Part shown: positions 26,223-36,369 of the stretch, piece after piece | Layout: every line of letters begins with the position of its first letter | How positions within the stretch are numbered: the stretch's first letter is position 1 | DNA from: Paenibacillus alvei DSM 29 | GTDB taxonomy: Bacteria > Bacillota > Bacilli > Paenibacillales > Paenibacillaceae | Assembly (NCBI RefSeq): GCF_000293805.1 | Contig: NZ_AMBZ01000001.1 | Span: forward strand, 1,268,001 to 1,332,000 | Direction: 5' to 3' | Length of the DNA: 64,000 bases | Notes under the pieces: model-generated | The model's database searches: none | Seen by the model: only the letters and a program-made list of their open reading frames with translations | Told to the model about the DNA's origin: nothing | Translations under genes and position numbers: made by a program

Positions 26223-27676
26223 TGCAAATATTAAAGGAAAGATATTGTTGCAGATAAAATAATTTACAGTTTTCTTGCTTTCATATAAGCCAAAAAGTTA
26301 AGGGTTCTATGAAAGCAAGTAGCCGCGCCCATTTGGTAATATCTATCATTTCAAGGAACTATTTTCCTGAATCTTAGGTCTTTACGACTTTCTGCCGACC
26401 TTTGGAAGTGCGAGCAGGCTTCCGAAAAACAGCTTCTCTGAACGTTTCCCAGGGCTGATACAGCATTGAGATAAGTAGTCGATGTAGATCTAATAAGCTC
26501 TTCGTTGTACCAAGCTCCATTTTCATCAAGAGCTGAAGGCTATATGCGATCAAACAAATGAGGATCTGATTCCATACCGCGTTCTCTTGCTCTCCATAGA
26601 AACGCGTCAGCTTCAGATGCTGTTTAACCCAACGGAAGAATGTTTCTATCTTCCAACGATTGCGATACAGCTCACTGATCTCTTCTGCTGTTAAATCAAA
26701 GCGATTGCTAATGATGCGGATCAGCTTACCCTTTAAATCGGTCGTTTCTACAAGTCGCAATGCCTCTTCCATCTGTTTCTTTCCTTTACCGATTCGAACC
26801 ATTTGATCCCGATGGATCAAGGAGTTTTCGGCTACTGGAAATTCGGAGAGCGTCTCCACGACCGCGTTGTTCTTCAAACGAGTTACGAAAAAAATGCCTT
26901 CCCTGCAGTAATGATCATACTTCTTGTAATCGACATAGCCGCGATCGAACACATAGGTGGCTCCGGTTTCATCAATAAGAGCATCCATTTGAGTACGATC
27001 CGCAGGCTTCGCAGGTGTAAGCACTGCCTTTTCTGGATAAACCGTGTCCGGATCGCAAAAGGTTACTCGCAAATGAAGTTTGACACCGGATTTTGTTTTT
27101 CGGTACGTTGCCCATTTGTATTTACTTAAACATAGGCTCATCGTCGTGGAATCTAGCAATTTTACTGTGCCGATTCGCCCTGAAGCAGGACGGCTGTGCT
27201 CGCTGATTTTCAAGACCAGATCCGCAAATATGCTTTGCAAAACCTCACTGGAAAGCTTGTTGTTTTTCCTTGATAGCTGTGAGGTGCTTATGGACGTAAT
27301 TCCAAGTTCTTTCTGGAACGCTTCGTTACACTGCAATTCAGTAACGATAGTTCGTAAACAGTCTCGCTGCTGCAGCTGTGCATCCATAAAGATCAAGAGA
27401 TAGGCCAGTGAATGCAGCTTTTTAACGTACTTATCTTCGCCGGTTTTATCCGTCCAATCTGAAATGATTTGTGCATTTAGTGGTGCGACCCATTTACCAA
27501 ATGATGAAAGTAGTGTATCCTTGTCCATGTACGATCTCCTATGATTAGGGATTTGGACAGGACTACCTGCTCCCCTAATTATGGAGATTTTTTCTTTGAA
27601 TGGACGTCGATAATTTAACATTTTTAGTACAATTTAGAATTTGTAATTAGGTCTGAAATTTAATGCAACGCTATTG
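26196..27676 (-). mobile_element. IS4-family insertion sequence, about 1.48 kb
   Basis: Bounded by 14-bp inverted repeats CAATAGCGTTGCAT (26196-26209) and its complement (27663-27676), enclosing one intact transposase. No target-site duplication is visible, in line with a deletion or rearrangement next to the element. The left end lies inside the lectin-like toxin ORF. Confidence 0.85.
26374..27528 (-). CDS. IS4-family transposase
   Basis: Start chosen at ATG 27528 with AGGAG 7 nt ahead, not the track-length ATG at 27621; 384 aa. DDE motif: D in KLLDSTTMSL, D in YVFDRGYVDY, and the Y-(2)-R-(3)-E-(6)-K signature YRNRWKIETFFRWVKQHLK, perfect for IS4. The reading frame is complete and flanked by matching inverted repeats, so the element may still be active. 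Confidence 0.93.
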   Translation of the reverse strand: MDKDTLLSSFGKWVAPLNAQIISDWTDKTGEDKYVKKLHSLAYLLIFMDAQLQQRDCLRTIVTELQCNEAFQKELGITSISTSQLSRKNNKLSSEVLQSIFADLVLKISEHSRPASGRIGTVKLLDSTTMSLCLSKYKWATYRKTKSGVKLHLRVTFCDPDTVYPEKAVLTPAKPADRTQMDALIDETGATYVFDRGYVDYKKYDHYCREGIFFVTRLKNNAVVETLSEFPVAENSLIHRDQMVRIGKGKKQMEEALRLVETTDLKGKLIRIISNRFDLTAEEISELYRNRWKIETFFRWVKQHLKLTRFYGEQENAVWNQILICLIAYSLQLLMKMELGTTKSLLDLHRLLISMLYQPWETFREAVFRKPARTSKGRQKVVKT

Positions 27677-27714
27677 GTTTGATGTAAATGAATACACTGC
27701 GAAATAACATACAA

Positions 27715-27745
27715 GGAGCTGCTAAAATGCAGCTCCTTTGTAATA
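27715..27745 (-). terminator. Terminator of the 75-aa protein gene
   Basis: AAGGAGCTGC / GCAGCTCCTT stem with a short loop, downstream of the stop at 27765 on the minus strand. Confidence 0.7.
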
Positions 27746-27764
27746 TCTTCTTAGTGAACGTCAG

Positions 27765-27992
27765 TCATATCAATGCGATAGCAAGCAGTGTGAACAAGCT
27801 CAGCGTTAAAATTTCGTTATTAAAGAAAGGAAAGAAGCCAGATGTTCTCACTCCTCCATAATTCGCTTCGGGACGCAAATAGACATTTTGATAATCTACC
27901 TTGACTATCGTCCCTCGATATTCCTTGCGATCCACCGTCAGAATACGAACTTTCTTGTTCATACAGTGCAAGCAATTATAATATGCTTCCAT
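27765..27992 (-). CDS. Small hypothetical protein, LSm-like with C-terminal hydrophobic tail
   Basis: 75 aa from ATG 27992, with GAGGGAGGGG upstream. MNKKVRILTVDRKEYRGTIV followed by KVDYQNVYLRP has the look of a small Sm-like barrel in which a peptide sets a 'gap' for modification, and the end (LTLSLFTLLAIALI) is a hydrophobic segment. Many spore-formers encode similar short proteins of unknown function. Compare the YuzF-like gene at 60779. Identification is by general resemblance only. Confidence 0.65.
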   Translation of the reverse strand: MEAYYNCLHCMNKKVRILTVDRKEYRGTIVKVDYQNVYLRPEANYGGVRTSGFFPFFNNEILTLSLFTLLAIALI

Positions 27993-28195
27993 TCTTGTTC
28001 CCCTCCCTCCTATACCTTATGACACGAATCCTTGTAGGACACGGCGAATATGCATTCTAGCGAGAGATTTTTCGACCCCTTCGCTGAGTTAGAATAGGTA
28101 AAGGAAGGCGGGCATACTGCTGAACCCCTATACTTATCCCTTCATTTTCTTCTTAAAGCTTACCACTGCAAGCATGAACAGCACCCACCAATACA

Positions 28196-29494
28196 CTATT
28201 GTCTAGCGGTCTTGGCATTCATATTGTTCAACTTCTCAATCGTTGCTATCTTGATACATAGGCATACGATCGTGATTGCCAGTTCAAGCTCTTGTATGGT
28301 CGGGAATGAAGGCGCAATTCGAATATTACGATCCCGCGGATCCTTCCCATAAGGGAATGTGGCGCCCGCTTTCGTTAAGATAACGCCTGCTTCAGCAGCT
28401 AAAGCGACAACACGATCAGCGCAGCCGTCCAACGTATGTAAGCTGATAAAGTAACCGCCGTTGGGCTTGCTCCATGTGGCAATATCCAAACCGCCCAGTT
28501 CAGCATCGAAAATGGTTAGCGTTTTTTCAAACTTCGGTCTTAGAATCGCCGCATGCCGCTGCATAAGCTGCATCGTTTTTTCTGTATTTTGCAGAAATTG
28601 AAGATGCCGGAGCTGATTGATTTTGTCTGGACCAATGGTCTGTGCGGCCATTTGCTTTTTCATATGATTGATATTCGTGAGACTCGCAGCCATTGCGGCC
28701 ACGCCGGCGCCTGGGAATGTAATCTTGGAGGTCGAGCAATACATGAAGACACGATCAGGGTTCCCGCTAGACTTACAGGCAGACAGAATATCTTGAAGCT
28801 GATCGGGCGTATCCGTTAAATGATGAATGATATAGGCATTGTCCCAGAAAATGCGGAAATCATTTGCCTTTGTGGTCATGGTAGCCAGTCTATGGACAAC
28901 CTTATCTGAATACGTAATCCCTTCCGGGTTGCTGTATTTCGGAACGCACCAGATTCCTTTTATCGCATCGTCTTGTCTAACAAGCTCCTCAACTCGATCC
29001 ATGTCGGGACCGTCCTGATTTATATCGACTGGAATCATTTCGATACCGAGAGTCTCACATATCGCAAAATGCCGGTCATAACCAGGACTCGGGCATATAA
29101 ACGCAATTCGAGGCAGCTTCCCCCATGGCCGATCACTGCCGCATACACCGAACAGCATGGCTCTGCTTATCGTATCGTACATCATGTTTAGGCTTGAATT
29201 GCCGCCGACAATGACCTCATTCGTCGCAACCTGCAGCAGCTCGGCAAACCACCTTTTCATATCCGGAAGCCCATCAAGTCCGCCGTAATTCCGCAGATCT
29301 GTATTTCCATCAAAATACGCTTCCTTCGTCAATGGAAAAAACAGTTCATTCGATAAATCCAGTTGTTCAGAGCAAGGCTTGCCCCTCGACATGTCTAATG
29401 AAAGCTTTTGCTGCTTAAATGCTTCATACCTGGCCGTGAACGAAGTGAACAAAGCTTCTCGTTCCTCAAGGCTTATGTTGGCAAATTGGTTCAT
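28196..29494 (-). CDS. Aspartate aminotransferase, type Ic (PLP-dependent, class I fold)
   Basis: 432 aa from ATG 29494 after AGGGAGGG. The N-terminus (YEAFKQQKLSLDMSRGKPCSEQLDLS) and the full-length pattern match the type Ic aspartate aminotransferase family, distinct from ordinary AspC. PLP-site features: VGGNSSLNMMYD, FWDNAYIIHHL, and the Schiff-base Lys in MYCSTSKITFPGAGVAAMA. Predicted to move the amino group between aspartate and 2-oxoglutarate. The 15 or so C-terminal residues (KIATIEKLNNMNAKTARQ) are family-atypical. It stands alone, convergent with nothing close by, and is separated from the RidA gene by a divergent promoter region. Confidence 0.85.
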   Translation of the reverse strand: MNQFANISLEEREALFTSFTARYEAFKQQKLSLDMSRGKPCSEQLDLSNELFFPLTKEAYFDGNTDLRNYGGLDGLPDMKRWFAELLQVATNEVIVGGNSSLNMMYDTISRAMLFGVCGSDRPWGKLPRIAFICPSPGYDRHFAICETLGIEMIPVDINQDGPDMDRVEELVRQDDAIKGIWCVPKYSNPEGITYSDKVVHRLATMTTKANDFRIFWDNAYIIHHLTDTPDQLQDILSACKSSGNPDRVFMYCSTSKITFPGAGVAAMAASLTNINHMKKQMAAQTIGPDKINQLRHLQFLQNTEKTMQLMQRHAAILRPKFEKTLTIFDAELGGLDIATWSKPNGGYFISLHTLDGCADRVVALAAEAGVILTKAGATFPYGKDPRDRNIRIAPSFPTIQELELAITIVCLCIKIATIEKLNNMNAKTARQ

Positions 29495-29688
29495 GCAAAT
29501 CCCTCCCTATAGTAACCATCATAAAAATAATCGAAGCGATATATGCTACTGTTTTCTTCTTCGATATCAATTCAAAAGTCTGTTATTTCCCCAAGTGAAA
29601 TTCCCTAGTATTGGAGGAAATTTAATGCTATAATTTAGGTGTTTTACATCAAATGATTAACTTTTAAATGGGAAGGAGTGAATACCTG

Positions 29689-29754
29689 ATGAAAAAGAGA
29701 GCTTTGAAAAACCTATCCTTCGGTATCGGGTATTCTACTGCTGTTTTCTTCTAG
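29689..29754 (+). CDS. Putative 21-aa leader or signalling peptide
   Basis: ATG 29689 is preceded by GGAAGGAGTG at good spacing. The peptide starts MKKRALKNLS, then FGIGYSTAVFF, and stops 74 nt before the RidA gene start. It has a basic N-terminus and a hydrophobic C-terminus. It could be a translated leader, a small membrane peptide or chance. No Cys and no Asp/Glu, which argues against lanthipeptide or lasso cores. Confidence 0.35.
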   Translation: MKKRALKNLSFGIGYSTAVFF

Positions 29755-29828
29755 AATTCATGGGGACGGGATACGTCTGTCCATTTTGAAGGAAATGAAC
29801 GAAAACCATTTAAAAGGAGATATGATTA

Positions 29829-30230
29829 ATGACACAAACCAATTCTATCGTTTCCAGATATAATCCTGAATCGATTGCAAAGCCGGTTGGAGAGTACAGC
29901 CATGTAACCAAAATTAGCAGAAATTCAGAACTGTATGTTTTTTCTGGTCAAATTGGAATCGATCCAAGCAATCACATTCCCACTGACTTCAACGAACAAG
30001 TCACGAACACGATGAGCAACATTGTTGCCATCCTTGCTTCTCAGAAGTTGACGCCTGATCATGTCGTGAAAGTGAATATTTGGGCGACGGAAGAAATCGA
30101 CTGGAATCATTTCGATGCGGAGTGGAATAACGTATTCGGCGCTACCCCTCCTTCCATGACGATCGCCTATGTGGCTGGATTGGGTCTTCCTGAATTAAAA
30201 ATTGAATTGGATGTATGGGCCGCAGGTTGA
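29829..30230 (+). CDS. RidA (YjgF/YER057c/UK114) family protein
   Basis: 133 aa; AAAAGGAG ahead of ATG 29829. Family features: YSHVTKISRNSELYVFSGQI, the QVTNTMSNIVAIL helix, DHVVKVNIWAT, and PPSMTIAYVAGLGLPELKIELDVWA at the C-terminus. RidA proteins hydrolyse reactive enamine/imine intermediates from PLP enzymes, but the usual Arg before the C-terminal strand is not in its canonical place here (PPSMT instead of PxRx), so it may belong to a Rid subfamily without classical deaminase activity. It lies near a PLP aminotransferase on the opposite strand. Confidence 0.85.
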   Translation: MTQTNSIVSRYNPESIAKPVGEYSHVTKISRNSELYVFSGQIGIDPSNHIPTDFNEQVTNTMSNIVAILASQKLTPDHVVKVNIWATEEIDWNHFDAEWNNVFGATPPSMTIAYVAGLGLPELKIELDVWAAG

Positions 30231-30257
30231 TAGCCGGCTCCTCTTATTTGAATATGA

Positions 30258-30288
30258 CAATCCCCCTCAATGAGGGGGATTTTTTGTT
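30258..30288 (+). terminator. Terminator of the RidA gene
   Basis: AATCCCCCTC / GAGGGGGATT stem, AAT loop, followed by TTTTTT. Confidence 0.9.
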
Positions 30289-30379
30289 GCGTGTGCTCCG
30301 CCATTCCGCTCAAAAAGCTCAGCATAAATGATACGGCGGGCCTTGATGTAATCTATGCGCAAATAAGAGAAGTTATCGT

Positions 30380-31675
30380 TTATCGTACACCTTCACCTTG
30401 CACTGCTTTCGTCTTCAAAGTACGGTTCCATACAACCTGCGTTCCGTTCTTGATCACACCAAACGTGTGGTTAATGCCGAAGTGATATGGCAAGTAAGCT
30501 AGATTCGGCGCATCGAAAATGGTCAAGTCCGCCCGCTTGCCGACTTCGATAGAGCCGATGTCTGCTGCACGTCCGATCGCAGCGGCTGCATTCAACGTGC
30601 ATGCCGTCAGAATCTCTTCAGGCTGCATTTTCAAATTCAAGGATGCCAGCATGATGATGAGTTGGATCGATTCCGTCGGGCATGAGCCCGGATTGTAATC
30701 GGTTGAAAGAGCGACAGGCAGCCGGAACTTGTCGATCATGTCGCGGGCACGGGCATGCTGGTCCAGACCAAGATTGAAGGTCGTTCCCGGAAGCAAGACC
30801 GGAATCACATTACCTGCGGCCAGACTGGATAATCCTTGATCGGTTGTCATTACCAGATGCTCTGCTGAGATCGCTCCCACCTCTTGGGCTAGCTCAGAAC
30901 CGCCTAATGCTACAATTTCATCCGCATGAATTTTCGGAATAAGTCCATAGCGCTTGCCTTCCAATAAAACTCGACGCGACTGCTCCACATCGAATACGCC
31001 TTCTTCGCAGAAAATATCGCAAAATTCCGCCAGTCCTTCTGACGCGACCGTTGGAAGCATATCTCGAATAATTATGTCTACAAAATCATTTGTTCGACCC
31101 TTGTACTCTGCCGGAATGGCATGCGCTCCCATGAAGGTGGATACAACGTCTACGGAATGGTTCTCCTGCAGCCGACGCGCTACACGCAGTTGCTTCAGCT
31201 CCGCATCCAGAGATAAGCCATAGCCGCTCTTCGCCTCAATCGTCGTTACGCCCTGAAGCAGCATTTCATCCAAGCTTCGATGCGCCTTGTCGTACAGTTC
31301 TTGTTCGCTCCATTGCCGCGTCGATTTGACGGTGCTTAAAATTCCGCCTCCTTGCGCCAAAATATCCAAATACGGCACGCCCGAGCGCTTCATCGCCAGC
31401 TCATGCTCGCGCGATCCTCCATGGACGAGATGAGTATGAGGATCGACCAGCCCCGGTGTCATAATGCGGCCGCCCACATCAAGCGTTTCCTTAATCATTG
31501 CTTCTTCAGCTGTTAAAGCTGCCATCACTTCATCCTTCTGCCCAACCATTACGATTCGTCCCTGGTCAATGGCAACAGCCGCATCTTGTATTTGACGAAC
31601 GCGGCCCATTTCTTCTCCGCACTTCGGCACCCTGCCTTCTGGCGTGTATAAGCATCCGATTCCCGTTAGCAGCAA
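30380..31675 (-). CDS. hutI: Imidazolonepropionase
   Basis: Third step of histidine degradation: hydrolysis of 4-imidazolone-5-propionate to N-formimidoyl-glutamate. Amidohydrolase metal motifs DPHTHLVHGGSR, KIHADEI, ISAEHL and STDYNPGSCPTES are present. About 431 aa. The start is uncertain: TTG 31675 is the first start-like codon, but the nearest ribosome-binding site (GGGAGG) is 23 nt upstream, and no ATG/GTG lies between in frame. Last gene of the hutH-hutU-hutI operon; no hutG is adjacent in the window. Confidence 0.93.
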   Translation of the reverse strand: MLLTGIGCLYTPEGRVPKCGEEMGRVRQIQDAAVAIDQGRIVMVGQKDEVMAALTAEEAMIKETLDVGGRIMTPGLVDPHTHLVHGGSREHELAMKRSGVPYLDILAQGGGILSTVKSTRQWSEQELYDKAHRSLDEMLLQGVTTIEAKSGYGLSLDAELKQLRVARRLQENHSVDVVSTFMGAHAIPAEYKGRTNDFVDIIIRDMLPTVASEGLAEFCDIFCEEGVFDVEQSRRVLLEGKRYGLIPKIHADEIVALGGSELAQEVGAISAEHLVMTTDQGLSSLAAGNVIPVLLPGTTFNLGLDQHARARDMIDKFRLPVALSTDYNPGSCPTESIQLIIMLASLNLKMQPEEILTACTLNAAAAIGRAADIGSIEVGKRADLTIFDAPNLAYLPYHFGINHTFGVIKNGTQVVWNRTLKTKAVQGEGVR

Positions 31676-31744
31676 ATCCGTTTTTTCAAAGAAAGCAACC
31701 TCCCTCGTTGTGCAGCATGTTCGACATTGACATGTATGTGTATA

Positions 31745-33409
31745 TTAAGACTGCTGGCGCATTGGAATGCTGATTCCGTGCAGATCCGCAGTCGCAACCG
31801 CTTCATCATACCCTGCATCTACGTGGCGAATGACACCCATGCCCGGATCGGTTGTCAAAACGCAGCGCAGCCGTTCCGCCGCTTCCTCCGTCCCGTCGGC
31901 AACGACAACCATGCCGGCATGCAGGGAATACCCCATGCCGACGCCCCCGCCGTGATGCACAGATACCCAAGAAGCCCCTGCCGAAGTATTGATGAGTGCA
32001 TTCAAAATCGCCCAATCGCCTACTGCATCGGAGCCGTCCTTCATGCCTTCCGTCTCGCGGTTCGGAGATGCGACTGAGCCGCAGTCAAGATGATCGCGGC
32101 CAATCACGATCGGAGCGCTCAACTCGCCAGATTTGACCATCTCATTGATCGCAAGGCCGAACTTGGCGCGTTCCCCATAGCCAAGCCAGCAAATGCGGGC
32201 CGGCAAACCTTGAAAAGCTATTCTCTCCTGCGCCATCGTAATCCAGCGGCGCAAATGATCATTTTCCGGGAATAGCTTCAATACGAGTTCGTCTGTCTTG
32301 CGGATGTCCTCTGGATCGCCCGATAAGGCAGCCCAACGGAACGGCCCCTTGCCCTCGCAGAACAGCGGACGAATATAGGCGGGAACAAAGCCCGGGAATG
32401 CAAACGCATCTTGCACGCCTTGGTCGAAGGCAACTTGCCGTATGTTATTGCCGTAATCGAACACGACAGCCCCCTGCTTCTGCAGATCAAGCATCGCCTG
32501 AACGTGAACTGCCATGCTGGCCTTGGCCAGCTCGATATAATGCTTCGGATCGCGGGTACGCAAAGCTGCCGCTTCCTCCAAGCTGTATCCAGCAGGAATA
32601 TATCCGTTCAATGGATCATGAGCAGACGTCTGGTCAGTTACGAAGTCAGGCTTGATGCCGCGGCGGACGAATTCGGGAAAGATCTCAGCCGCATTGCCAA
32701 GCAGCCCAATCGATAACGATCTTTTCTCATCAATTGCATGCCGAGCAAGCTCCAGCGCCTCATCTACATTTTCAACAAGCACATCGCAGTAGCGCGTTAC
32801 AATGCGGCGCTCAATCCGAGAACGATCTGCCTCGACTGCGATGACAACACCATCATTCATCGTTACAGCGAGAGGCTGAGCGCCGCCCATGCCGCCCAGG
32901 CCAGCCGTTAATGTCAGCGTGCCGCTCAGCGAACCCCCCGCATGCTGGCGGGCCGCTTCCGCAAACGTTTCATATGTGCCTTGGAGAATGCCCTGCGTCC
33001 CAATATAAATCCAGCTGCCAGCAGTCATCTGGCCGTACATCATCAGCCCTTTGCGTTCGAGCTCACGGAAATGTTCCCAATTCGCCCAGTTCGGCACAAG
33101 CACTGAGTTGGACAAAAGCACGCGCGGTGCCCGCTCATGGGTGCGAAATACACCTACCGGCTTACCGGATTGGATAAGCAGTGTTTCATCGCTCTCCAGC
33201 CGCTGCAGTTCGCGGACAATAGCTTCATAGGAAGGCCAATTGCGGGCCGCTTTGCCAATTCCGCCATAGACAACCAAATCCTCTGGCCGTTCTGCTACCT
33301 CTGGATCCAAATTGTTCATCAGCATGCGCATGGCCGCTTCCTGAACCCATCCTTTGCATGTCAGCTCCTTGCCGCGTGGTGCACAAACGCTTCTCTTCAC
33401 TTGATTCAT
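31745..33409 (-). CDS. hutU: Urocanate hydratase
   Basis: Converts urocanate to 4-imidazolone-5-propionate with tightly bound NAD+. Start ATG 33409 (MNQVKRSV) is 9 nt after AGGAGG; an earlier in-frame ATG at 33430 overlaps that site. 554 aa, normal length. Motifs: [33 protein letters not shown], and the active-site Cys stretch [20 protein letters not shown]. Sits between hutH and hutI on the same strand. Confidence 0.96.
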   Translation of the reverse strand: MNQVKRSVCAPRGKELTCKGWVQEAAMRMLMNNLDPEVAERPEDLVVYGGIGKAARNWPSYEAIVRELQRLESDETLLIQSGKPVGVFRTHERAPRVLLSNSVLVPNWANWEHFRELERKGLMMYGQMTAGSWIYIGTQGILQGTYETFAEAARQHAGGSLSGTLTLTAGLGGMGGAQPLAVTMNDGVVIAVEADRSRIERRIVTRYCDVLVENVDEALELARHAIDEKRSLSIGLLGNAAEIFPEFVRRGIKPDFVTDQTSAHDPLNGYIPAGYSLEEAAALRTRDPKHYIELAKASMAVHVQAMLDLQKQGAVVFDYGNNIRQVAFDQGVQDAFAFPGFVPAYIRPLFCEGKGPFRWAALSGDPEDIRKTDELVLKLFPENDHLRRWITMAQERIAFQGLPARICWLGYGERAKFGLAINEMVKSGELSAPIVIGRDHLDCGSVASPNRETEGMKDGSDAVGDWAILNALINTSAGASWVSVHHGGGVGMGYSLHAGMVVVADGTEEAAERLRCVLTTDPGMGVIRHVDAGYDEAVATADLHGISIPMRQQS

Positions 33410-33457
33410 CTTGTTACGCCTCCTTTTCATATGAAACCATTTTTATAATTAAGCAGA

Positions 33458-35026
33458 TTAATATAATGGTCCGGTTATGTTCTCTGCAGCATGCAGGAAA
33501 TCACCCTTGCTAAGTGCGGATGCTACTGCTTCAATTTCCTTGCCAAGTGAGCGGTCTATCATTACCGGAGGTACGATTTTGCGCACCAAGTCGAATAGTG
33601 AACGCGTCGCTGGTGCCAGCTTATCAGCCCCTCTGAATTCAGCGGCTTCCGCCGCGCAAATCAGTTCAATCGCCAGCACCTTGGCTGCATTTTCTACGAC
33701 TTGGGCTGCATGCCGTGCGGCTGTCGTACCCATGGATACATGATCCTCCTGATTGGCAGAGGACGGAATCGAGTCCACACTCGCTGGATGAGCCAGCACC
33801 TTGTTCTCAGAGACGAGCGAGGCGCTGACGTACTGCGGAATCATCATGCCGGACGCTATTCCCGGCTGATGGCTTAAAAATGCCGGAAGACCGCCGGATA
33901 ATGCTGGATTGACAAGCCGCTCCGTGCGACGCTCCGCAATATTGGCCAACTCGCTCATGCCGATTTTTAAGAAATCCATTGCAAACGCCATCGGCTGCCC
34001 ATGGAAATTGCCCCCGGAGATGACCGTTCCCTCTTCTAAAAATAAGAGCGGATTGTCTGTTGCCGCATTCATCTCGACGTTCAGCTTATCTTCCACATAG
34101 GCAAGCACCTGACGCGATGCGCCATGAACCTGAGGCAGGCAGCGCACGGAATAGGCATCCTGCACACGAATATCACCTTGCCTCGTCGTCAATTGGCTGC
34201 CTTCCAGCAATGTTCGCAAATTAGCTGCAACGCCAATCTGCTCCGGATAAGGCCGGACTCGCTGAAGTTCATCCGCGAAGGCATCCGTAATTCCATGCAG
34301 GCATTCCACCGTAAGGGCAGCAACGGCATCCGCCGTCTTGGCAAGCCGCAGTGCTTGCACATAAGTCAGTGCTCCGATTGCCGTCATAATCTGTGTCCCA
34401 TTGATGAGTGACAATCCTTCCTTGGCTTGCAACTGAACCGGCTTCAAGCCTGCCGATGCCAATGCCTCATGGCCTGACAGGCGTGTCCCGTTATAGACGG
34501 CCTCGCCTTCTCCCATGAGCACAAGCGCCAAGTGTGACAGCGGAGCCAAATCCCCGCTAGCGCCTAACGAGCCTTGTTCGGGAATAACCGGATGCACGCC
34601 CCGATTCAGGCAGTCGACAAGCAATTGAAGCGTTTCCAGACGAATGCCCGAAAAACCTTTGGACAAGGCATTTGCCCGCAGCAGCATAATCGCGCGTACC
34701 GTCGACTCTGGCAAAGAAGAGCCTACCGCACAGGCATGGCTGCGAATTAAGTTAGCCTGCAGCTCGGCAGAGTCCTCCGGTGAGATCATGACATCGCTGA
34801 ACTTGCCGAACCCGGTCGTAACTCCGTACACCACTTTATTCGCATCGACGAATTCCTCGACCATGTCCCGGCAGCGCACGACACGCTGTACCGCGTCAGC
34901 AGCAAGCACAACTGGTGCATAATCATAGGCAATCGCAACCAGTTGGCGAAGCGTCAATTGTCCTCCATCCAGCGTAATAGGCCCTGTATGCTCCTCTTGA
35001 TGCAAATGTTTAACCGCCAAAACCAT
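33458..35026 (-). CDS. hutH: Histidine ammonia-lyase
   Basis: First step of histidine use: non-oxidative deamination to trans-urocanate. Start ATG 35026 behind AAAGGAGAGGG; 522 aa. The Ala-Ser-Gly triad that forms the MIO cofactor is in GSLGASGDLAPLSHLAL. Other family motifs: VYGVTTGFGKFSDV, QDAYSVRCLPQVHGA, NFHGQPMAFAMDFL, SANQEDHVSMG. First gene of hutHUI; a 200-nt structured leader separates it from nadA. Confidence 0.97.
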   Translation of the reverse strand: MVLAVKHLHQEEHTGPITLDGGQLTLRQLVAIAYDYAPVVLAADAVQRVVRCRDMVEEFVDANKVVYGVTTGFGKFSDVMISPEDSAELQANLIRSHACAVGSSLPESTVRAIMLLRANALSKGFSGIRLETLQLLVDCLNRGVHPVIPEQGSLGASGDLAPLSHLALVLMGEGEAVYNGTRLSGHEALASAGLKPVQLQAKEGLSLINGTQIMTAIGALTYVQALRLAKTADAVAALTVECLHGITDAFADELQRVRPYPEQIGVAANLRTLLEGSQLTTRQGDIRVQDAYSVRCLPQVHGASRQVLAYVEDKLNVEMNAATDNPLLFLEEGTVISGGNFHGQPMAFAMDFLKIGMSELANIAERRTERLVNPALSGGLPAFLSHQPGIASGMMIPQYVSASLVSENKVLAHPASVDSIPSSANQEDHVSMGTTAARHAAQVVENAAKVLAIELICAAEAAEFRGADKLAPATRSLFDLVRKIVPPVMIDRSLGKEIEAVASALSKGDFLHAAENITGPLY

Positions 35027-35054
35027 CCCTCTCCTTTCTTGCTTTACCAAAAGA

Positions 35055-35170
35055 AAGAGGCTGTGCGGAAGTTCTTATCTTCCACACAGCCTCTTGTTCA
35101 AAAAGGGCGACCTATGAAATTGCTTATCCCAGTAACAATGATGAACGCGCCTCACTCTGCATCGCCCTTT
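35055..35170 (-). promoter_or_regulatory. Structured hut leader: two terminator-like hairpins
   Basis: On the minus-strand transcript: first AAAGGGCGA...TCGCCCTTT (35103-35170), followed by TTTTTG; then a 17-bp stem, AAGAGGCTGTG.GGAAG type (35055-35095), followed by TCTTTT just before the hutH ribosome-binding site. Bacillus subtilis hut is controlled by HutP antitermination; no hutP gene is adjacent here. Attenuation is the likely role. The first hairpin may also serve as nadA terminator. Confidence 0.65.
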
Positions 35171-35208
35171 CATTCGAAATAGATAGGCAAATATATCCAT
35201 TCCCTTAA

Positions 35209-35236
35209 CTATTACATTTGTATGCAGTTCTGTCAA
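35209..35236 (-). promoter_or_regulatory. Candidate hut promoter
   Basis: TTGACA (35231-35236), 16-bp spacer, TAATAG (35209-35214) on the minus strand, immediately after the nadA stop and upstream of the two leader hairpins. The -35 is perfect, the -10 weak. Confidence 0.55.
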
Positions 35237-35244
35237 GAAAGTTC

Positions 35245-36345
35245 TTACTGAATGTGCAGCATTCGATCCAGTGCCTTGATGGCATCGACCTTAATTGAGT
35301 CTGGCACCGTAATGACGCCTACCGGCTTGCCCGTTTCAATTTGCTCCAGCGACCAGAGCAAATGAGGCAGGTCGATCCGGTTCATCGTCAAACATGGACA
35401 CATATGCGGATTGAGCGATTCAATCTGCTTATCAGAGTGAGTATGAATGATGCGGTTCACCAGATTCATTTCCGTGCCAATAGCCCACTTCGTACCGGAT
35501 GCCGCTGCATTGATCGTATCAATAATGTACTTTGTCGATCCCGCATAATCGGACAGCTCGACGACTTCGCGTGAGCATTCGGGATGCACAATAATCTGCA
35601 CCTCTGAGTCCCGCTCCCGGATGCTGCGAATATTGTCTACCGTGAACTTCTCATGAACCGAGCAATGCCCCTTCCACAAAATGACCTGAATGCCCTGGAC
35701 ATCCTCACGATCCGTTACCAGTTCATTGCCCTCTGGATCCCACACCGCCATATCGTGAAGTGGAATGCCTAGCTCATAGGCCGTATTGCGGCCAAGATGC
35801 TGATCGGGCAGAAAAAGAATGCGCTCCTTCTGCTTGAAGGCCCATTCCAGCACTCCCTTGGCATTGGACGAGGTCACTGTCGCGCCGCCATGGCGTCCGA
35901 CAAATGCCTTAATCTCAGCCGAGGAATTGACATAAGTCAACGGAATAATGGTATCTCCATAAATCGCTTGCAGACGCTCCCATGCCGCTTCCGTTTGCTG
36001 CATGTTAGCCATATCAGCCATCGAGCATCCAGCACGCATATCCGGCAGGACAACCGTCTGGCTCGGGGCCGACAGCATGTCAGCCGTTTCCGCCATAAAG
36101 TGTACGCCGCAAAATACGATGTACTCGGCATCGGTTATCTGCTGAGCCAGTTGCAGCGAATCGCCAGTAATATCCGCAAACTGAATGACTTCATCCTTTT
36201 GATAATGATGACCCGGAATTAACAGTCTGGAGCCGAATTTCAGCTTAATGTCACGCACCCGACGCTCCATTTCTTCCACGCCCAACTGCTTATAGCGTTC
36301 TGGCATCATTGCAGATCCAACAAGTAGTGCGTCTAAAATAGACAT
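35245..36345 (-). CDS. nadA: Quinolinate synthase
   Basis: Condenses iminoaspartate with dihydroxyacetone phosphate to quinolinate using a 4Fe-4S cluster. 366 aa, ATG 36345 after GGAGGAGAGAG. Cys-bearing motifs: [45 protein letters not shown], and [10 protein letters not shown] near the end. Last gene of nadB-nadC-nadA, 24 nt after nadC. Its cluster is probably supplied by the cysteine desulfurase encoded divergently. Confidence 0.97.
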   Translation of the reverse strand: MSILDALLVGSAMMPERYKQLGVEEMERRVRDIKLKFGSRLLIPGHHYQKDEVIQFADITGDSLQLAQQITDAEYIVFCGVHFMAETADMLSAPSQTVVLPDMRAGCSMADMANMQQTEAAWERLQAIYGDTIIPLTYVNSSAEIKAFVGRHGGATVTSSNAKGVLEWAFKQKERILFLPDQHLGRNTAYELGIPLHDMAVWDPEGNELVTDREDVQGIQVILWKGHCSVHEKFTVDNIRSIRERDSEVQIIVHPECSREVVELSDYAGSTKYIIDTINAAASGTKWAIGTEMNLVNRIIHTHSDKQIESLNPHMCPCLTMNRIDLPHLLWSLEQIETGKPVGVITVPDSIKVDAIKALDRMLHIQ

Positions 36346-36369
36346 TGTCTCTCTCCTCCTCCTGATTAC

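Noticed and set aside
29689..29754. Lasso or lanthipeptide precursor
   Set aside because: The short peptide ends somewhat like a microcin J25 tail, but has no Cys, no Asp/Glu ring acceptor and no maturation genes nearby.
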